Origin: Synechococcus sp. NB0720_010
GTDB lineage: Bacteria; Cyanobacteriota; Cyanobacteriia; PCC-6307; Cyanobiaceae
Reading direction: 5' to 3'
Assembly: GCF_023078835.1 (NCBI RefSeq)
Contig: NZ_CP090898.1
Coordinates: forward strand, 1,738,045 to 1,802,044
DNA length: 64,000 nt
Under the pieces are notes generated by a model. It did not search any database. It saw only the letters and a list, made by a program, of their open reading frames with translations, and had not been told where the DNA came from. The position numbers and the translations under genes were made by a program. Below, one piece after another: positions 41,003-49,450 of this stretch. Each line of letters starts with the position of its first letter. Position 1 is the first letter of the stretch.

Positions 41003-41665
41003 GTGTCCGACGTCGACTTGACCACTGAAGAATTCGCCGCGGCGGATCTGGCTGCCGACGCCGAACCCGCAGCTCCCGCCGCTGACTCGGAAGGCCGGGC
41101 TCTGATTGCCCGCTGGTACGCCGTTCAGGTGGCCTCCAGCTGCGAGAAAAAAGTCAAGGCCACCCTCGAACAGCGGGCCGTCACCCTCGGCGTGGACAAC
41201 CGCATCCTCGAGATCGAGATCCCCCAGACCCCCGCGGTCAAACTCAAGAAGGACGGCAGCCGCACCAGCACCGAAGAGAAGGTCTTCCCCGGCTACGTCT
41301 TGGTTCGGATGGTCCTCGATGAGGACACGATGATGGCGGTGCGGAGCACCCCAAACGTGATCAACTTCGTGGGTGCGGAAGATCGCCGTGCCACCGGCAA
41401 GGTCCGCGGTCACATCAAGCCTCGCCCCCTGAGCCGTCAGGAGGTGGATCGCATCTTCAAGCGGGCTGCCGAGAAGAAGCCTGTGGTGAAGGTCGATCTG
41501 GCCGAGGGCGATCAAATCTTGGTGACCGCTGGTCCCTTTAAGGACTTCCAAGGCGAAGTCATCGAGGTGTCGGGCGATCGCAACAAGCTCAAGGCTCTGC
41601 TCTCGATCTTTGGCCGGGAAACCCCGGTGGAACTCGAGTTCTCCCAGATCAGCAAACAAAGCTGA
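41003..41665 (+). CDS. nusG: Transcription termination/antitermination factor NusG
   Basis: Binds RNA polymerase and links it to ribosomes or Rho. The 220-residue protein has an acidic N-terminal extension rich in Glu and Ala (about 1-32), the NGN domain (RWYAVQVASSCEKKVKATLEQR), VFPGYVLVRMVLDEDTMMAVRSTPNVINFVG and a C-terminal KOW motif (DLAEGDQILVTAGPFKDFQGEV). I start it at GTG 41003; a TTG at 40997 would add two residues. It follows secE by 35 bases. Confidence 0.96.
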   Translation: MSDVDLTTEEFAAADLAADAEPAAPAADSEGRALIARWYAVQVASSCEKKVKATLEQRAVTLGVDNRILEIEIPQTPAVKLKKDGSRTSTEEKVFPGYVLVRMVLDEDTMMAVRSTPNVINFVGAEDRRATGKVRGHIKPRPLSRQEVDRIFKRAAEKKPVVKVDLAEGDQILVTAGPFKDFQGEVIEVSGDRNKLKALLSIFGRETPVELEFSQISKQS

Positions 41666-41783
41666 TTCCCGTGCGGCCGTCTCCCTGCGGAGGGCGGCCT
41701 AAGGCGGTGCTTCGGTTTTCGGAGTCCGCCGCACACGCTGCCCTAGGGTCGCGGATCCGCAGATTGCTCAAGACGCCAGGACG

Positions 41784-42209
41784 ATGGCAAAAAAAGTTGT
41801 AGCTGTGATCAAGCTGGCGCTCGACGCCGGCAAAGCAAACCCCGCGCCGCCGGTGGGCCCTGCCCTCGGTCAGCACGGCGTCAACATCATGGCGTTCTGC
41901 AAGGAGTACAACGCTCGGACGCAGGACAAAGCCGGATACGTGATTCCGGTGGAGATTTCGGTCTTTGAAGACCGCAGCTTCACCTTCATCACCAAGACCC
42001 CTCCCGCTTCCGTGCTGATCGTGAAGGCAGCCGGAATCGCTAAGGGTGCCGCCACCTCTTCCAAGGGTTCTGTCGGGGCCATCAGCCGCGCACAGCTCGA
42101 AGAGATCGCCAAGACCAAGCTGCCCGACCTCAACTGCACCAGCGTTGAGTCGGCCATGCGCATCATCGAAGGCACCGCCCGCAACATGGGCGTGGCTGTG
42201 AAGGACTGA
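41784..42209 (+). CDS. rplK: Large ribosomal subunit protein L11
   Basis: The 141-residue protein is full length, with [41 protein letters not shown] near the start (the GTPase-center binding N-domain) and the rRNA-binding C-domain ending [13 protein letters not shown] 118 bp gap from nusG carries a G+C-rich hairpin (41675-41699) without a T run. Confidence 0.98.
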   Translation: MAKKVVAVIKLALDAGKANPAPPVGPALGQHGVNIMAFCKEYNARTQDKAGYVIPVEISVFEDRSFTFITKTPPASVLIVKAAGIAKGAATSSKGSVGAISRAQLEEIAKTKLPDLNCTSVESAMRIIEGTARNMGVAVKD

Positions 42210-42297
42210 GTCTCGGGTTCATCCCTCCCGGCTCATCCATCCTTTCTGTTCCTTAGCGGGGGAGAGCTCCTGAGCTCGTCTGCACCCCATTCCTGAC

Positions 42298-43005
42298 ATG
42301 CCCAAACTCTCCAAGCGCTATTCCGCCGCCGTCGGCAAGGTTGAAGAACGCGTCTACGCCCCGCAAGAGGCTGTCGACCTGGTGAAGGCCAACGCCACCG
42401 CCAAGTTCGATGAGACCGTCGAAGCCCACGCTCGCCTCGGCATCGACCCCAAGTACACCGACCAGCAGCTGCGGACCACCGTGGCCCTGCCCCACGGCAC
42501 CGGTCAGAGCATTCGCATCGCTGTGATCGCTCGCGGTGAAAAGGTCGCTGAGGCCAAGGCCGCTGGTGCTGATCTGGCTGGTGACGACGATCTCGTCGAA
42601 ACCATCTCCAAGGGTGAGATGGAGTTCGATCTGCTGATCGCGACCCCGGACATGATGCCCAAGGTCGCCAAGCTCGGTCGTGTCCTCGGCCCCCGTGGTC
42701 TGATGCCGAACCCCAAGGCCGGCACCGTCACCACCGACCTGGCCTCGGCCATCAGCGAGTTCAAGGCCGGCAAACTGGAGTTCCGCGCTGACCGCACCGG
42801 CATCGTCCACGTGCGTTTCGGCAAGGCCAGCTTTGACGCTGCCAAGTTGCTGGACAACCTGAAGGCACTGCAGGAGACCATCGACCGCAACAAGCCCAGC
42901 GGTGCGAAGGGTCGCTACTGGAAGAGCCTGTACATCACCTCCACCATGGGTCCTTCCGTGGAAGTGGATGTGTCTGCGCTGCAGGACATCAAGCAAGAGG
43001 GCTGA
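42298..43005 (+). CDS. rplA: Large ribosomal subunit protein L1
   Basis: The 235-residue protein has the L1 stalk-binding features [48 protein letters not shown] and the closing [16 protein letters not shown]. It follows rplK by 88 bp. L1 often represses its own operon by binding the rplK leader, but I could not confirm a matching site here. Confidence 0.98.
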   Translation: MPKLSKRYSAAVGKVEERVYAPQEAVDLVKANATAKFDETVEAHARLGIDPKYTDQQLRTTVALPHGTGQSIRIAVIARGEKVAEAKAAGADLAGDDDLVETISKGEMEFDLLIATPDMMPKVAKLGRVLGPRGLMPNPKAGTVTTDLASAISEFKAGKLEFRADRTGIVHVRFGKASFDAAKLLDNLKALQETIDRNKPSGAKGRYWKSLYITSTMGPSVEVDVSALQDIKQEG

Positions 43006-43025
43006 TCGTCCCCGTCCCTCTGCGC

Positions 43026-43051
43026 AAAGCCCCCGCCCCGGCGGGGGCTTT
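43026..43051 (+). terminator. Hairpin after rplA (terminator or attenuator)
   Basis: Stem AAAGCCCCCGCC (43026-43037) / GGCGGGGGCTTT (43040-43051), followed by a modest T-rich stretch (GTTGTATGTTCTTT). It separates rplKA from rplJL and may reduce read-through, leaving rplJL with its own promoter or leader. Confidence 0.75.
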
Positions 43052-43084
43052 GTTGTATGTTCTTTCTCTGGCTAATGCCAGAAG

Positions 43085-43175
43085 GGTTACGCGCCCTACC
43101 CAAGACAGCAGGTCGAATTCCTGTTCTGCTCGCAGAACCTGAGTCCTTAAACCCTGCCGAGGTGTCCGCGACAGT
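43085..43175 (+). promoter_or_regulatory. L10 leader RNA upstream of rplJ
   Basis: The rplJ 5' region holds the recognisable parts of the ribosomal protein L10 leader: AAGACAGCAGG (43102-43112), a central hairpin GTTCTGC (43123-43129) / GCAGAAC (43132-43138), then CTTAAACCCTGCCGAGGT (43146-43163). The outer strands GCAGG (43108-43112) and CCTGC (43153-43157) pair. In other bacteria L10(L12)4 binds such a leader and shuts down rplJL expression. Match is by remembered consensus, not a covariance search. Confidence 0.8.
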
Positions 43176-43292
43176 TTTTCTCACCAGGGCTCCCTCGGGA
43201 GTTCGGGTTGGGTGAAGCGAGCCGCAGCCCTCGAGTACCGCCCGGTACTGGGGTTGCGTTCCCGGCTTGTTCCCCTGATCCGATCCTTAACC

Positions 43293-43826
43293 ATGGGCCG
43301 CACTCTGGAGAACAAGCAACAGATCGTCGAAGAGCTGAAGCAGCTCCTTGGCGAGGCCGAAATGGCGCTGGTCCTTGATTACAAGGGTCTGTCCATCAAG
43401 GAAATGTCTGATCTGCGGACTCGTCTGCAGGCCAGCAACGGTGTCTGCAAGGTGACCAAAAACACCTTGATGCGCCGTGCCATTGATGGCAATAGCGCTT
43501 GGTCGGAACTCGATTCCCTCCTCACCGGTACCAACGCCTTCGTGCTCGTCAAGGGCGACGTGGGTGGTGCCGTGAAGGCCGTTCAGACCTTCCAGAAGGA
43601 GACCAAGAAATCGGAGACGAAAGGAGGCCTTTTCGAAGGCAAGCTCCTCTCCCAATCCGAAATCAAGGCCATCGGGGATCTGCCCTCCAAGGAGGTGCTC
43701 ATGGCGCAGATCGCAGGTGCGATCAACGCCGTGGCCACCAAGGTGGCTGTGGGCATCAACGAAGTTCCTTCCGGTCTTGCTCGGGCGCTCAAGCAGCACG
43801 CCGATGGCGAGGGCAAGGCCGACTGA
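43293..43826 (+). CDS. rplJ: Large ribosomal subunit protein L10
   Basis: The 177-residue protein starts [18 protein letters not shown] and has the rRNA-binding part [18 protein letters not shown] with [11 protein letters not shown], then C-terminal helices that anchor the L12 dimers. ATG 43293 is used; an in-frame start at 43212 would read through the leader RNA. Its expression is probably set by the leader just upstream. Confidence 0.97.
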   Translation: MGRTLENKQQIVEELKQLLGEAEMALVLDYKGLSIKEMSDLRTRLQASNGVCKVTKNTLMRRAIDGNSAWSELDSLLTGTNAFVLVKGDVGGAVKAVQTFQKETKKSETKGGLFEGKLLSQSEIKAIGDLPSKEVLMAQIAGAINAVATKVAVGINEVPSGLARALKQHADGEGKAD

Positions 43827-43888
43827 GGCCTGCTCTGCTGAGCTCTCCGATCCGACTGTTTACACAGATCTGTTGCTGATTCCCAACC

Positions 43889-44275
43889 ATGTCTGCTACT
43901 ACCGACCAAATCCTCGAGCAGCTGAAGTCCCTCTCCCTGCTGGAAGCCTCTGAGCTTGTCAAGCAGATCGAAGAGGCCTTCGGTGTGTCCGCCGCCGCTT
44001 CCGCTGGCGTCGTGATGGCTGCCCCCGCCGCTGGCGGTGCTGCTGAAGCTGCTGAAGAGAAGACCGAGTTCGACGTCCACCTCGAGGGCTTCGACGCGGC
44101 TGCCAAGATCAAGGTCCTGAAGGCCGTCCGCGAGGCCACCGGCCTGGGTCTGGGCGAAGCCAAGGCTCTTGTCGAGGGCGCTCCCTGCAACGTCAAGGAA
44201 GGCGTGGCCAAGGCTGATGCCGAAGCCATGAAGAAGGCCATCGAAGAGGCCGGCGGCAAGGTCTCCCTCAAGTGA
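43889..44275 (+). CDS. rplL: Large ribosomal subunit protein L7/L12
   Basis: The 128-residue stalk protein has the N-terminal dimer helix ([24 protein letters not shown]), an Ala/Gly-rich hinge (about 38-56) and the factor-binding C-domain ([24 protein letters not shown], then [11 protein letters not shown]). It lies 62 bp after rplJ and ends the ribosomal-protein run at a strong terminator. Confidence 0.98.
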   Translation: MSATTDQILEQLKSLSLLEASELVKQIEEAFGVSAAASAGVVMAAPAAGGAAEAAEEKTEFDVHLEGFDAAAKIKVLKAVREATGLGLGEAKALVEGAPCNVKEGVAKADAEAMKKAIEEAGGKVSLK

Positions 44276-44314
44276 TCCCGCCGTGGGCTGCTTCGGCAGC
44301 CCACTCCTTCAACG

Positions 44315-44344
44315 AAGCCGGCCCTTTCGGGGGCCGGCTTTTTT
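44315..44344 (+). terminator. Rho-independent terminator of rplJL
   Basis: Stem AAGCCGGCC (44315-44323) / GGCCGGCTT (44332-44340) with an 8-base loop, followed by six T (44339-44344). A smaller hairpin of the GTGGGCTGC...GCAGCCCAC type lies just before it (44283-44304). Confidence 0.9.
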
Positions 44345-44365
44345 GTGTGTAGCGGCGGCTGAGCA

Positions 44366-44395
44366 ATAAAAAAGCCCCGCCGAAGGCAGGGCTTT
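44366..44395 (-). terminator. Rho-independent terminator on the minus strand
   Basis: An 11-bp stem with one mismatch (44371-44381 / 44385-44395) and GAA loop, followed on the minus strand by a run of six T (44373-44368). No protein gene ends within 130 bases upstream, so it points to a short minus-strand transcript or to a long 3' UTR of the DUF3747 gene. Confidence 0.7.
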
Positions 44396-44464
44396 GAGCC
44401 GGAACGCTTCTGGGAGTCTGTCCTCGTTTCGACCCCGGAAGTGGTGTTCCGCACTCCTCACACA
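44366..44464 (-). ncRNA. Candidate small RNA (minus strand), unnamed
   Basis: A roughly 100-base gene-free stretch before the minus-strand terminator. A TAAGGT box (44475-44470) could be a -10 element. The transcript would fold a CGGAA/TTCCG hairpin with a 6-base loop (44436-44451), a GGGGTC/GACTCCC helix, and the terminator. The complementary (plus) strand contains ACTCCTCACAC (44453-44463), the ultraconserved core I recall of the cyanobacterial RNA Yfr1, right after the same hairpin, but no terminator follows on that strand. The direction and identity are therefore uncertain; a 3' UTR is an alternative. Confidence 0.3.
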
Positions 44465-44531
44465 CCAAAACCTTACCGCCAGAGAAAAAGACCGGGCCGC
44501 CGGTTCGGGCCGCTGTCTCAACTGTCCCTGA

Positions 44532-45194
44532 TCAGAATCGTGGCGTCTGCCCGGCGTAAGGGATCACCTGGAGGGCGATGGGGCCATTGCTGCTGCTACT
44601 AAGGGCTACCGCTGCTGGACGGTCCTGGCGCCGTTCCGCCTGGGCGATCAAGCCATCGAGGGGTTTGGGGTTGGCGAAATAGACATGGCTCAAGCTGCGC
44701 TCGCCGTACATCCGCCGTTCGAGCTGCCAGCCCGGCTCCAGCTTGAGGGCGACAAATCCGCTGCGGTCTCGCAGGGGGATCGCCCCACGCCCCACGACGA
44801 GTTCGGTCGGGTGGCTGCCGGACATCGCCAGCAGCACCAGGGTGTTCCCTTGGCTCTCGAGCCTCAGGCGATAACGGGGTGAGACGTCGTCCTCGCCGAC
44901 CCGCAGGGAATAGCCATTGCTGTCGAGGTAGCGGCTGCAGATCCCGCTGAAGTTGAAGCGGTTGAGGGCCGGATCAATCAGGCCGTCCCGGCGTTCTTCC
45001 CAGCACTTTGGTTGGGGTTTGAGCTGCTCGAGCACCAGCAGCTTCCAGTCCTGGTTGCCCACCGGTTGCCCCAGCACGGCCAGACGCTCCTGCTCGAGCG
45101 GCTGGCTTTGGAACACCCCTGCGGCGGCTTGGCTGCCCACCAGGCCTGCGCTCAGCAGAGCGAGGCCGGCCCACGGGAGGTAGCTTCGCTGCAT
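44532..45194 (-). CDS. DUF3747 secreted protein
   Basis: The 220-residue protein has a signal peptide (PWAGLALLSAGLVGSQAAAG) and the DUF3747 signature, which I know only from cyanobacteria: WKLLVLEQLKPQPKCWEER, DGLIDPALNRFNFSGICSRYLDSNGYSLRV and ELVVGRGAIPLRDRSG. The two cysteines in these motifs may form a disulfide. ATG 45194 has an AGGAGA site seven bases upstream. Function is unknown; a cell-envelope or surface role follows from the signal peptide only. It is divergent from rnhA. Confidence 0.87.
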   Translation of the reverse strand: MQRSYLPWAGLALLSAGLVGSQAAAGVFQSQPLEQERLAVLGQPVGNQDWKLLVLEQLKPQPKCWEERRDGLIDPALNRFNFSGICSRYLDSNGYSLRVGEDDVSPRYRLRLESQGNTLVLLAMSGSHPTELVVGRGAIPLRDRSGFVALKLEPGWQLERRMYGERSLSHVYFANPKPLDGLIAQAERRQDRPAAVALSSSSNGPIALQVIPYAGQTPRF

Positions 45195-45255
45195 GGGATG
45201 TCTCCTGGGCTCCTGACGAGAGCTGTGTTGTACCGGATGTTGGGGGACAAGCCCA

Positions 45256-46014
45256 GTGGTCAGTGATACGCCCAAGGTGGTTGCCGCCGCCTGCGACGGC
45301 GCTTGTAGCGGAAATCCCGGCCCTGGCGGCTGGGGTGCGTTGCTGCGTTTTGACGATGGCAGCGTTCAGGAATTCGGTGGGGCGGAGGCCAACACCACCA
45401 ACAACCGCATGGAGCTGACGGCGGCGCTGACCCTGCTGGAGCGCTTGGCGGTTCTGCCGCGTCACCCCGACCTGAGCATCCGCACGGACTCCAAGTACCT
45501 GATCGACGGCTTCAGCAAGTGGATCAACGGTTGGAAGCGCAAGGGCTGGCGCACGGCCTCCGGTAGCCCTGTTCTCAATCGCGACCTCTGGGAGGCCCTC
45601 GATGGCGCCCGGATCCAGGGCTTGCCCCTGACCTACGTGAAGGGCCACAGCGGTGATCCCGACAACGACCGCTGCGATGTCATCGCCGTGGCCTTTTCCA
45701 AGGGCAACCCGATCCAGCTGGCGGCCGGGGAGGTGGTGGAGGCGGCCCCGGCCCTTGATCTGGCCCCTCCGGCCCTGCAGCAGCTGCTGACCCGCTTGGA
45801 CTTGGCGGATCGGTTGGCCGAGGGCGACTACGGGTTGAGCCTGATGGAGCTGGCGCAGTTGGTCGAGAAGCCCCTCAAGACCCTGGAGGGACGCGATGGC
45901 CCCTGGCGGTGGCGGGATTGGCAGGTCCTTCCCCTGGACGAGGGGCGCTGGCGTCTTCGCCGTGACGCGTCAGGATCAGGGGAGCCCCAAGGCGAGGAGC
46001 GAGGAGATGGCTGA
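45256..46014 (+). CDS. rnhA: Ribonuclease HI with a C-terminal extension
   Basis: Degrades the RNA strand of RNA-DNA hybrids. The 252-residue protein has the catalytic set D14 ([17 protein letters not shown]), E53 ([10 protein letters not shown]), D78 (IRTDSKYLI) and D141 (NDRCD), with H131. The core ends near residue 150; the remaining 100 residues form a predicted helical domain ([30 protein letters not shown]) followed by [11 protein letters not shown]. The extension is not found in the common bacterial enzymes I know, though similar ones occur in cyanobacteria. Start is GTG 45256. Its stop overlaps pyrD by 8 bases. Confidence 0.93.
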   Translation: MVSDTPKVVAAACDGACSGNPGPGGWGALLRFDDGSVQEFGGAEANTTNNRMELTAALTLLERLAVLPRHPDLSIRTDSKYLIDGFSKWINGWKRKGWRTASGSPVLNRDLWEALDGARIQGLPLTYVKGHSGDPDNDRCDVIAVAFSKGNPIQLAAGEVVEAAPALDLAPPALQQLLTRLDLADRLAEGDYGLSLMELAQLVEKPLKTLEGRDGPWRWRDWQVLPLDEGRWRLRRDASGSGEPQGEERGDG

Positions 46015-47167
46015 GGTCGGCACGGGATCGCTCTACCAACGTTTTGTGGGTCCCCTGCTCCGCCGTGATGACGGTGCCGATGCTGAGCAGCTGAGCCAAC
46101 TCACACTGCAGGCCCTGGGGCAGGCCTCCCTGCGCCGCAACTGGCCCTTGGTCAGCAGTTCCCTGGCGGGCCTCGGAGCAGAGCTGCAGCGCAAGGACCT
46201 GCGGCTGGAGCAAACCCTTTTTGGCTGCCGCTTCCTCAATCCCGTCGGTCTGGCCGCCGGCTTTGACAAGAACGCCGTCGCCGCGGGCATCTGGCATCTG
46301 TTTGGTTTTGGCTTTGCCGAACTGGGCACGATCACCTGGCATGCCCAGCCTGGTAACCCCCGGCCCCGGCTGTTCCGTTTGGCGGAGGAGCGGGCCGCCT
46401 TGAACCGCATGGGGTTCAACAACCAAGGGGCCGAGGCGGCGCGCCGCACCCTGGAGCGCCAGGCTCTGCCGGCGGCCGGGCAGCGACCGGCGGTCTTGGG
46501 GATCAATTTGGGCAAGTCCAAGGTCACCCCCCTGGATCTTGCCCCGGATGACTACGCCTCGTCGTTGGAGTTGTTGGCTCCCCTGGCGGACTACGCCGTG
46601 ATCAATGTCAGCTCCCCCAACACTCCGGGGTTGCGGGAACTCCAGGACGAAGTCCAGCTGCGTCGCCTGGTGGAGCGGCTGCGGCGTCTGCCGGCCTGCC
46701 CCCCGTTGCTGGTGAAGATCGCCCCGGACCTGGAGGACGACGCCATCGATTCCATTGCCCGCTTGGCCTACGAGGAGGGCCTGGCTGGGGTGATTGCCGT
46801 CAACACCAGCCTGGATCGCCTGGGCCTGGAGGGCAGGCGCCTGGCCCAAACCGGCAAGACCTTGGCGGAGGAGGCCGGGGGACTGAGTGGTGCACCCCTG
46901 CGCCAGCGGGCCCTGGAGGTGATGCGCCGGCTGCGGGTCACCGCTGGCCCAAGCCTGCCCTTGATCGGGGTGGGTGGCATCGACTCCGCCGCGTCTGCCT
47001 GGGAGCGCATCACCGCCGGTGCCTCCCTGGTGCAGCTCTACACCGGCTGGATCTACGGCGGGCCTGGCCTGGTTCCGGAGATTCTCGAGGGCTTGAGCCA
47101 GCAGCTTGATCGCCACGGTTTCCGCAACATCAGCGAAGCCGTCGGCTCTGGGGTGCCCTGGAGCTGA
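46007..47167 (+). CDS. pyrD: Dihydroorotate dehydrogenase (quinone), class 2
   Basis: Oxidises dihydroorotate to orotate in pyrimidine synthesis, passing electrons to quinones at the membrane. The 386-residue protein has the class 2 N-terminal helical entrance, then [14 protein letters not shown], the FMN/substrate loop [37 protein letters not shown] and [12 protein letters not shown] 46007 is within the rnhA end and has a good GGAG site; an upstream in-frame codon at 45896 lies well inside rnhA. Confidence 0.96.
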   Translation: MAEVGTGSLYQRFVGPLLRRDDGADAEQLSQLTLQALGQASLRRNWPLVSSSLAGLGAELQRKDLRLEQTLFGCRFLNPVGLAAGFDKNAVAAGIWHLFGFGFAELGTITWHAQPGNPRPRLFRLAEERAALNRMGFNNQGAEAARRTLERQALPAAGQRPAVLGINLGKSKVTPLDLAPDDYASSLELLAPLADYAVINVSSPNTPGLRELQDEVQLRRLVERLRRLPACPPLLVKIAPDLEDDAIDSIARLAYEEGLAGVIAVNTSLDRLGLEGRRLAQTGKTLAEEAGGLSGAPLRQRALEVMRRLRVTAGPSLPLIGVGGIDSAASAWERITAGASLVQLYTGWIYGGPGLVPEILEGLSQQLDRHGFRNISEAVGSGVPWS

Positions 47168-47205
47168 AATCTCGATAGCTTGCGGATAGAGCAAGCGGAA
47201 GGCGA

Positions 47206-48075
47206 GTGGTGCTCGCAGGAGTTCAAGAGCGCCTCGGCCCCTTGCAAGCCTGGCTGTTTCCGCAGCGGGTCTACCTCGAGCTGCAGGATCAAGCGATCAC
47301 GGCAATGGTCCTGAGCGGCCGGGGCCTGAGCTGGGTCGATCAGTTGTCCCTGCCGCCGGGGCTCTGCCAGGGCGGACGTCCCGTGTCTGGTTCTGCCCTG
47401 GCGGATCTGTTGGGGGATTGGTTGGTGCAGTGCGGCTACCCCGGGGCCAGGATCTGGGCCGTGCTGCCGGGCAGCGCCTGCGAACTACGCCTTCTGCAGG
47501 GCAGCGCTCCTGAGCGAATGGCCATGCCCAAGGAGCTGGAGGCCCTGCGTTTGCCTTGGCCCCCGGAGACCGCGGTGGATCTGCTGAGCTGCCCTCTGCC
47601 CTCCTCCCCGGGCAGCCGTGTCTCGGTGGCGGTGGAGTCGGCCTTGCTGGAGGACTGGATCGAGGTCTTTGCCGATGCGGGCCTCGGTCTCGATGCCCTC
47701 GAGGCTGCTCCGGTCTGTGCGCTGCGCTGCGTCGAGGGCCAGAAGGGTTGGTTGTTGGGACTGGAGCCTGAGCAGAGCTGGTTGCTGCGCCTGGAGCGGG
47801 GGGCTCCGATCTGGCAGTGGCGCTTGCCGCCGTTGGAGGAGCTGGAGGCTTTGCAAAGCGAGCTCAACCAATGCCTGAGCTATTGGCAATCCCAGGCTCC
47901 TCAGCCGCGCTCGATGGATGTCGTGGTCTCAGCGGCCCTGCCGGCTTCGGCGCTGGAGACCCTGCAGAGTTGTCTTCCGCTGGAGCTCAATGGCCTGGAT
48001 CCCTTGCGGAGCGACCCAGCGCAGTGGTCTCTGGGTCTGCTCTGGGGGCTGGCCGCGGCGGAGTTGGAACGATGA
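47206..48075 (+). CDS. pilM: PilM-like type IV pilus assembly protein
   Basis: PilM is an actin-like cytoplasmic protein that docks the inner-membrane PilN/PilO pair. The 289-residue product is a diverged member (WAVLPGSACELRLLQGSAPERMAMPKEL, and the VSVAVESALLEDWIEVFADAGL helix). The call rests mainly on position: it is directly followed by PilN-like, PilO-like and PilQ genes with ATGA overlaps. The start is GTG 47206 (a GTG repeated once). It may also be read as an HofM-type protein. Confidence 0.78.
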   Translation: MVLAGVQERLGPLQAWLFPQRVYLELQDQAITAMVLSGRGLSWVDQLSLPPGLCQGGRPVSGSALADLLGDWLVQCGYPGARIWAVLPGSACELRLLQGSAPERMAMPKELEALRLPWPPETAVDLLSCPLPSSPGSRVSVAVESALLEDWIEVFADAGLGLDALEAAPVCALRCVEGQKGWLLGLEPEQSWLLRLERGAPIWQWRLPPLEELEALQSELNQCLSYWQSQAPQPRSMDVVVSAALPASALETLQSCLPLELNGLDPLRSDPAQWSLGLLWGLAAAELER

Positions 48076-48755
48076 GCCCTCGTCTTGGCCCCCTCGATTT
48101 ACTGCAGGAGCGCCGGCGTGCCAGCGGCATGGCTGAGCCAGCTGGGTCCATGCTTCCGGCCCGCCCGCTGTTGCTCAAGGGCTCGGCCATTGGCGGTGGC
48201 GTCCTTGCCTTGATGCTGCTCTTGCTGGTGGCGCTGGGGTGGCGCCAGCAGCAGGTGAACGCCGCCCTGGCGAACCTCGCCGGCATCAAGCTGCAGGTCC
48301 AGACCCTAGAGACGCGGGTCGGACGGGTGCGGCGGGCCAAGGCTCAGCTGCAGCGCAGCAGCGAGGGCTTGGCCAAGGGTCTGGTGGGGGTGTCTTCCGG
48401 CTCGGCCTTGCTGGCTCAGTTGTCCGCGGTCACCCCGGCCGGTGTGCAGCTGACGGAGGTGCGCTCCCAGAACAGCGGCTTACTGCTCAAAGGGGTCGCC
48501 GTTGATCCCCAGGCATTCCGACGGGTCAATGGGCTGAGTCTGCTGCTGTCCCAATCGCCTCTGTTTGATGCCGAGTCGGTTCAGGTGGTGAAGCTCCAGC
48601 GCGATGGCGCCAGCGGGGGGCCGGTGGACTGGGAGCTCTCCGCTCGCTTCGCGGCCCTGGCTCCGGATCAACAGTTGGCGGTGCTGCAGGCCCTGCAGGC
48701 CGACGGTTTGGTGCAGCGTTTGCGTTTGATGCAGTCCAAGGGGGTGCTGCCATGA
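48072..48755 (+). CDS. pilN: PilN-like type IV pilus inner-membrane protein
   Basis: The 227-residue protein has a cytoplasmic N-terminus (residues 1-36) with the short LDLLQERRRASG segment that binds PilM, one membrane span (about 38-58), a coiled part (about 60-95) and a compact periplasmic domain (ALLAQLSAVTPAGVQLTEVRSQN, LLLKGVAVDPQAFRRVNGLS). ATG 48072 overlaps the pilM stop by four bases. It forms a heterodimer with PilO in known systems. Confidence 0.85.
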   Translation: MSPRLGPLDLLQERRRASGMAEPAGSMLPARPLLLKGSAIGGGVLALMLLLLVALGWRQQQVNAALANLAGIKLQVQTLETRVGRVRRAKAQLQRSSEGLAKGLVGVSSGSALLAQLSAVTPAGVQLTEVRSQNSGLLLKGVAVDPQAFRRVNGLSLLLSQSPLFDAESVQVVKLQRDGASGGPVDWELSARFAALAPDQQLAVLQALQADGLVQRLRLMQSKGVLP

Positions 48756-49414
48756 GCCTGCAACTGCGGCGAGAGCAGGTGTTGCTCGGTGCACCCGTCC
48801 TTCTGGGGGTGCTGTTGGCTGCAGCGTTGGGGGGCCTGGTGGCCTGGCCCCGTTGGCAGCGCTTGCAGGCGGATCAGCAGGAGCTGCTGGTGCTGGAGGA
48901 GCAACAGCAGCGCTTGCCCTTGCTGCGCCGTCAGCTCGAGAGCTTGGAGCAGCAGCGGGAGCAAGCTGACCGCAGGAATGCCCAGATCCTGGGGTTGATC
49001 GCGGGCAGCGGCGAGCTGCAGACGTTCTTGGCCCAGCTCAGTGAACAGGCGGCCCAGACCGGCGTGCTGCTGGATGGCTATGAACCGGTTCAGGCCGTCG
49101 CACCGCCCACCAGCAAAAAAAGCAACAAGACCGCGGCTGAGACCCCGCCGGCGGATCCGTTGTTGGCCCCTGGTTTGAAGAAGACCTCGGTGCTGCTGCG
49201 CGCCCGCGGCAGTGGCCCGCAGCTGTTGGATTTTCTGCGGCGTCTGGAGCGCCTGAGCCTCCTGGTGGTCCAGAGCGATCTCTCGCTCAAAAGTGGCAAC
49301 AGCAGTAAAGACAAGGATGGCCGGGTGGTCGTGGAGCCCACGGAATTGCGGCTGAATCTGGGCCTCTATGCGAGAGATCACAGCCCAAGTCAGAAGCCTG
49401 GAAAGCCCGGCTGA
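48752..49414 (+). CDS. pilO: PilO-like type IV pilus inner-membrane protein
   Basis: The 220-residue protein has one membrane span (about 9-31), a coiled coil rich in Gln/Leu (about 32-75) and a periplasmic domain with the ferredoxin-like motif FLAQLSEQAAQTGVLLDGYEP and LLDFLRRLERLSLLVVQ. A Lys/Asn linker sits near 110-130. ATGA overlap with pilN implies translational coupling. No pilP gene follows. Confidence 0.85.
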   Translation: MSLQLRREQVLLGAPVLLGVLLAAALGGLVAWPRWQRLQADQQELLVLEEQQQRLPLLRRQLESLEQQREQADRRNAQILGLIAGSGELQTFLAQLSEQAAQTGVLLDGYEPVQAVAPPTSKKSNKTAAETPPADPLLAPGLKKTSVLLRARGSGPQLLDFLRRLERLSLLVVQSDLSLKSGNSSKDKDGRVVVEPTELRLNLGLYARDHSPSQKPGKPG

Positions 49415-49450
49415 GCATCGATACCATCCGCCCAACTGGCAAAGGGCAGC

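Noticed and set aside
45875-47194. Open frame of 439 codons antisense to pyrD
   Set aside because: Gln/Gly/Ala-rich shadow with no motif; pyrD is complete on the other strand.
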